Shown here: positions 60,301 through 64,000 of the stretch, piece by piece
Layout of the letters: each line of letters starts with the position of its first letter
Numbering within the stretch: position 1 is the stretch's first letter
Source of the DNA: Meandrina meandrites
Lineage: Eukaryota > Cnidaria > Anthozoa > Scleractinia > Meandrinidae
Assembly: GCA_963693305.1 (NCBI GenBank)
Contig: OY855914.1
Location: 23,410,972-23,474,971 of the forward strand
DNA length: 64,000 bases
Direction of reading: 5' to 3'
Made by a program: the position numbers and the translations under genes
The notes under the pieces: generated by a model
What the model saw: only the letters and a program-made list of their open reading frames with translations
Databases searched by the model: none
Told to the model about the DNA's origin: nothing

Positions 60301-63176
60301 CCGTACTGATGTTTGTATAACCAGCTCAAGTGATCTAGATAAGCACTCATTTGTGTGTGTATCACTCTCTCCAAAACTTTACTTAGAACCGGCAGCACAG
60401 AAATAGGTCTATAGTTTTCAACCAAAAGTTTGTCCTCAGCTTTATACAGCGGGGTTACACGTGCAACCTTCCACATGGCAGGAACTGTTGCGTCTGTGAT
60501 CGATTTATTAATGAGATATGTTATTGAGGGAGCAAGCTCCGCTTCGGCATCTCTCACTAACCTTGCCGGTATTTTGTCTAGTCCAGCTGCCTTGTTGACC
60601 TTCAATGAGTGCAAAATCTTAGAGACAACTTTAGAACTGACGCATTGAAGTTCGCATAAATTTTCATCATCAGTTTGGACAGCAGATTCGTATTTCTTCC
60701 AGGCATCCTTTGATATGAAGAACAATTTTTTGGCAATACGACATCCAATGGTTGCAAAGAACTTGCTGAATTTAGAGGCGACAGCTTTAGGTTCTGATAT
60801 AATACGTTCACCTTCCTGCAATTGAAATGTCAAATTATCCACTTTCTCATTTCCCAAAGCTGAATTCAACGTGCGCCACATCTCTTTAGGGCCTTGGGCG
60901 GATTCAATTAGTTTCTTGTAATACAAAGCCTCAGCCGCCTTGATTTTCCTGTTAGTTAAGTTCTTTAACTTGCGATAATTGTCCCACATTTCTTGTTTAC
61001 CTCCCGATCTTTTGGCGACTTTATACGCATAGTCTCTCTCAGCCATTACATCTTTCAGTTCCTTTGTGATCCACGGCTTTATTGCACGCTTCGTTCTCAG
61101 CTTTTTGATAGGTGCATGACGATTGGCAACATCGACAAAAAGAGTGTTCCAAGCAGAAACGGCATCATTCAGATCATCGAATGACTCAACAACACTCCAG
61201 GGAATACCAGCCACCTCACTGCGAAACTTTTCTTTGTTGTAGCGCTTAAATAACCTCACTTCGCGAATTTCCGCATGGGCCTTGCAAACTCCAGCTTTTT
61301 TAACAGCGAAGACAACAGAATGATCACTGGCTGCGAAATCTTGTACTCCATGTGAAACAATGCGATGCAAATTATTTACAAATACTAGGTCAATTGCTGT
61401 CTTTGTGTGCTCTGTTACGCGAGTGGGCTCTTTGACAAGTTGACTCAAGCCGTGAAGTCTGGTTGCATGCATTAGGCTCCGTGTATATTTACAGGGTTTT
61501 GATGCAATAACATCAGCGTTAAAATCGCCCATCATAATAATATCCTTATTCGCTTCATCGGTCAGCTTTTCGAGAACGTCTTGCTTAAAACTTGATAAAA
61601 AGTTTTCAGGATTCATAATTGGCGGCTTGCACACCACTCCAAAAATACTGTTTCTTGCTTTATCTGGACAGATTTCCACACACACCATTTCGAGAGATTC
61701 GCTTTCCAAATCCTTTCTTCTCTTACTAGGCCATTTACTCTTCACAAACACTGCACAGCCACCTCCATTTCGATTTCTATCCTTTCTGTAACAAACATAG
61801 CCTGAAGGACACACTTGTCCATCAGGGATGGTACAATCCAGGCGTGATTCAGTAACTGCAAATACATCAAGTGCTGTTTCCTCAAGTAGCACGTCCACGT
61901 CACCAAAATGACCTGGCAGTGTAACGACATTAACATGGGCAAATTTCATTCCTCTTCTCTTTAGAGCGGGATTCATTCTCGCACGTATATTTGCGCCACT
62001 TTCTTCTCTGTTATCGCAACTAGCTGGTTTGATTGTATTCCGGACAGGTGTATCTACGCCTGGAAATAAACAATCTATGCATTCCCAAGCCATTGAGTCG
62101 TTACACAGTTGATTGTACTCGGTGGTGTTCATGCTGATGCATTTGGCGTGAAACCAGCCGTCACAGCAATCGCACTGAATCGCCTTCTGGTTTTTCCTGC
62201 ATCCTTTAGAGCAGACGGTACACGGATCTTTTATAGGCCCAGGATTTGTCATAACATCACCAGACAACAGCACTATGTAGGCAGCACAAAAGGTGATGTT
62301 TCCAAATTTCAAAGCGGCCACACATTTCAAAGATGGCGACATCATCGATTGCCTTTCGTACTTGCGTACTAAACCAGAATTACGGGTCGGGAAGTGCTTC
62401 ACACTTAGCCCACTCGATACATAAACAATGCTTGCTTCGTTATCAATCTTCACATCCAGTTTATGAGAGCCAATAATAATGGTAAGCGAAAGCCAAACTA
62501 CCATTAGAGCCATTACAGAGGTTAAGCTCACGTTTACTTTTCCCGCGAACGGCAAAAAGGAAACTTTTACCGTTTATCGCTCAGTACGTCAAAGTGAGTA
62601 GTTTCGTGTTTGGTGTGAGTCAGTAAATTGTTTTCCATTTTCTGATGGATTTATTTATTAATTAGAGAAAAAATAAGCAGAATCAGCAACATATTGACGT
62701 TTGCCGTTTGCCGTTAGAACGTGAAGCGTAAACTCTTATTAACTCCCGATTCCCAGCCCTTCCCCAGTTGTTTCCGCCTCGTTGATGGTGGTTACATTAC
62801 AAAACAAATCCAAGGAAAAAGGGTGGGACTGCCCTCTCCCCCTTAAATCAGCACATTGCATTCAAGGGTCAAAAACGATAGATCCACGCCCAGATTGGTC
62901 TCCTTTAGGGGTTCAATTACAATTTTTCCAATGAGCATCCCTGCCCCTTTCGTACGGAACCCCCCCACCCCCCCCCCCCCCCCCCCCCCCCTTCCCCATT
63001 CCAGGGCCTTAGGTTTTCTTTGGGATCTTAAGGATTGTGTTCCCTTTACAAAGAAACACTTGACTGAGTATAAAATAATGTAATTATAACAATAAATTAC
63101 CTTCTGGTATTCTTGAGATGTTGCAGATCCCTGTAGTCTGGACGGATTCACTGGCAGCATATACCAGCCAGCCGTA
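57372..63176 (-). CDS. Unrecognised gene, four exons seen (5' end outside or unseen)
   Basis: Exons in transcript order: 63176-63101 (AGWYMLPVNPSRLQGS, then ATSQEYQK), 58368-58173 (IHLGLRMLPRKRIKLPSG, IILTFGAVTKHKQL, ARALSKDVTVYSQQMAF), 57994-57931 (EENINDAAENAVEPSM, NTSAS), 57484-57372 (KPGERLRRSQRYGYG, VRQRKLYVLEEIQ, stop). Each has a proper AG acceptor and GT donor. Exons 3 and 4 are in phase. Exon 2 ends in phase 2 and does not read into exon 3 without a stop, so an exon or base is missing, or exon 3 belongs to another splice form. At least one exon must be missing between the first two. The LINE sits in that gap. I do not recognise the protein; the basic C terminus suggests nucleic-acid or chromatin binding, which is only a guess. 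Confidence 0.5.
58831..58858. repeat. Poly-G run
   Basis: About 26 G residues broken by a single C near the start, beside the 3' end of the LINE. Such runs are prone to assembly error. Confidence 0.9.
58879..62600 (-). mobile_element. Non-LTR retrotransposon (LINE), nearly full length
   Basis: Minus-strand element. The 3' end is an ATT microsatellite tail (58879-58897), as in CR1/L2-type LINEs. The 5' end lies near 62600, just upstream of the ORF. It carries an N-terminal hydrophobic segment, a PHD finger, an apurinic-type endonuclease and a reverse transcriptase. One frameshift separates the last 130 residues. I could not define target duplications. It lies in sense orientation within the unrecognised minus-strand gene. 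Confidence 0.88.
59111..62555 (-). pseudogene. LINE polyprotein: PHD + endonuclease + reverse transcriptase, one frameshift
   Basis: The main frame is 62555-59571 (994 aa). Residues 1-30 are hydrophobic and signal-like. DVMTNPGP at 100-107 resembles a 2A-type peptide (DxExNPGP with M in place of E). A PHD finger with CTVC...CDCC...HAKC...CIDC spans about 111-163. Endonuclease about 203-425 has VTESRLD, MMGDFNAD and ASDHSVV. Reverse transcriptase about 640-910 has NYRPISVLPVLSKVLE, QYGFRRGRST, FLDISKAFDSINH, GVPQGSILGPLLF and LYADDAVLI. The frame stops at 59571, and a +1-shifted frame continues (AYFNGLVLPHQDYADIVWG) into 59500-59111 with the usual C-terminal RTEWGKSKTYYKAINDW motif. A single lesion indicates a young copy. 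The protein nicks target DNA and reverse transcribes its own RNA in place. CR1/L2-like by tail and domain order. Confidence 0.9.
62957..62991. repeat. Poly-C run
   Basis: About 34 bases of C with one A. It creates artefactual proline- and glycine-rich frames on both strands. Confidence 0.9.
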
Positions 63177-63643
63177 CTGTAGGTAAAAAGACCAGAAAGT
63201 TACCACAACTAAGCAACCATGCACATGTGCCGCCAGGGAGAGAAGTGAACTTGTAAAAGTGAAGGAAAGACAAGAAGGAATTTTGGGGGTTTAGAAATTT
63301 GCAATTTTGGCCAGCCAAAATTGTCTCCAGTATATTTGGAGCTGGTTGTATTTTTAGTAATATTTTGGGTATTTTCAATAATATTTAGGACTGCTTGTTT
63401 AGACAGGGAGGGGTGTGACAAAGTTTAGGTTTTTTGACAGGGGAGGGGTGGGGGTGGAAATATTTTTCACAAGAGGTTTTTGTGTTTGGTATCAACTTAA
63501 CCCTACATGTATCTGAGAATTATATACACACATAATTGAGCCTGGTGTTGCCATTAAACCACGTTTACGACTTTAAATAAATATCATACCATACCATACC
63601 CAATTTGAGTTTATTTCAATCATCATTAAAACATGCCTGCCCA
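63177..63643. other. Intron or upstream flank of the unknown minus gene
   Basis: No exon with both splice signals was found. The minus frames at 63148-63421 lack motifs and are probably chance. Confidence 0.3.
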
Positions 63644-63843
63644 TTGCGTTGTTCTGGAAAATATCCATACATATCCATCCATATCTATGGAAGGTTTTTT
63701 GGTTTGAATCCCCCACCCCTCTGGAAATTCCAATTAAGCCCCATACTTTCCTTTGAAAATGCTGGCTTTTGAGACCCTGCACCCCCTCAAAATTTCCATT
63801 GACATTCCATGGTGTGCGTATGGATATTTTATGGAACTGCACA
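63644..63843. mobile_element. Family A MITE, short copy
   Basis: GTTGTTCTGGAAAATATCCA at the left is inverted to GTATGGATATTTTATGGAAC at the right. CTCTGGAAATTCC and GAGACCCTGCACCCCC lie inside. It differs from the 40579 copy by many substitutions. Confidence 0.65.
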
Positions 63844-64000
63844 TTTCATTAAAAAATGAAATGGGTTTTGCACTTAAATGAGCACTTTGGAAGAGGGGGA
63901 TTGCACAACACACTCAGAAATCTTGTTCAAATTTGCTATGGTGGCACATTTGCATATACCTTTATTAACTTCTCAAAGGTAACCTCTACACTAATGACAA

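Noticed and set aside
62109..62372. Plus-strand frame of 87 residues
   Set aside because: Antisense shadow of the LINE PHD-finger region.
62843..63160. 105-residue minus frame with poly-glycine
   Set aside because: Only its first ~20 residues correspond to a real exon (63101-63176); the rest reads through the donor into a poly-C run.

Overview
The window is eukaryotic and almost certainly from an anthozoan cnidarian, most likely a stony coral. The reasons are spliced metazoan orthologues (ZC3HC1, UBE2H), a tetratricopeptide-repeat gene of the TPR-28-like type that is strongly expanded in corals, a PHD-finger non-LTR retrotransposon, and an AT-rich background crowded with short inverted-repeat (MITE-like) elements and tRNA-derived SINEs. 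There are no prokaryotic operons or CRISPR arrays.

Layout: 1-2320 (minus) is the 5' part of a large single-exon TPR gene that runs off the left edge. 2321-15394 has no host gene I can support and is a patchwork of palindromes, MITEs, microsatellites and decayed SINE/LINE pieces. 15489-33099 (plus) is a complete nine-exon ZC3HC1/NIPA gene whose introns hold more than a dozen mobile elements, some nested. 37328-45585 (plus) is a complete seven-exon UBE2H gene (181 aa) in the same orientation. The two genes are also neighbours, in the same order, in human 7q32, so this looks like ancient microsynteny. 45586-57371 holds intergenic MITEs, a SINE with a 17-bp target duplication, a palindromic retroelement carrying two opposed hammerhead ribozymes, a possible spliced noncoding RNA with a decayed ~88-bp tandem repeat, and a Kolobok-like element with a THAP fragment. 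57372-63176 (minus) contains four exons of an unrecognised gene. A nearly intact PHD-endonuclease-reverse transcriptase LINE (58879-62600, same strand) lies in one of its introns.

Host genes: ZC3HC1 is a nuclear C3HC zinc-finger protein. UBE2H is a ubiquitin-conjugating enzyme with a chromatin/proteostasis role. The TPR protein is of unknown function. UBE2H intron 1 has textbook U12 splice signals, and ZC3HC1 intron 2 has an exact U12-type donor.

The least expected items are the twin hammerhead element (49357-50298), a MITE that landed 2 bp upstream of the ZC3HC1 exon 5 acceptor AG and now seems to supply its branch point (25685-26114), a transposon whose terminal arms are built of 11-bp tandem repeats around a helix-turn-helix ORF (19549-20215), and a UBE2H intron element that offers an in-phase alternative terminal exon (43987-45058).
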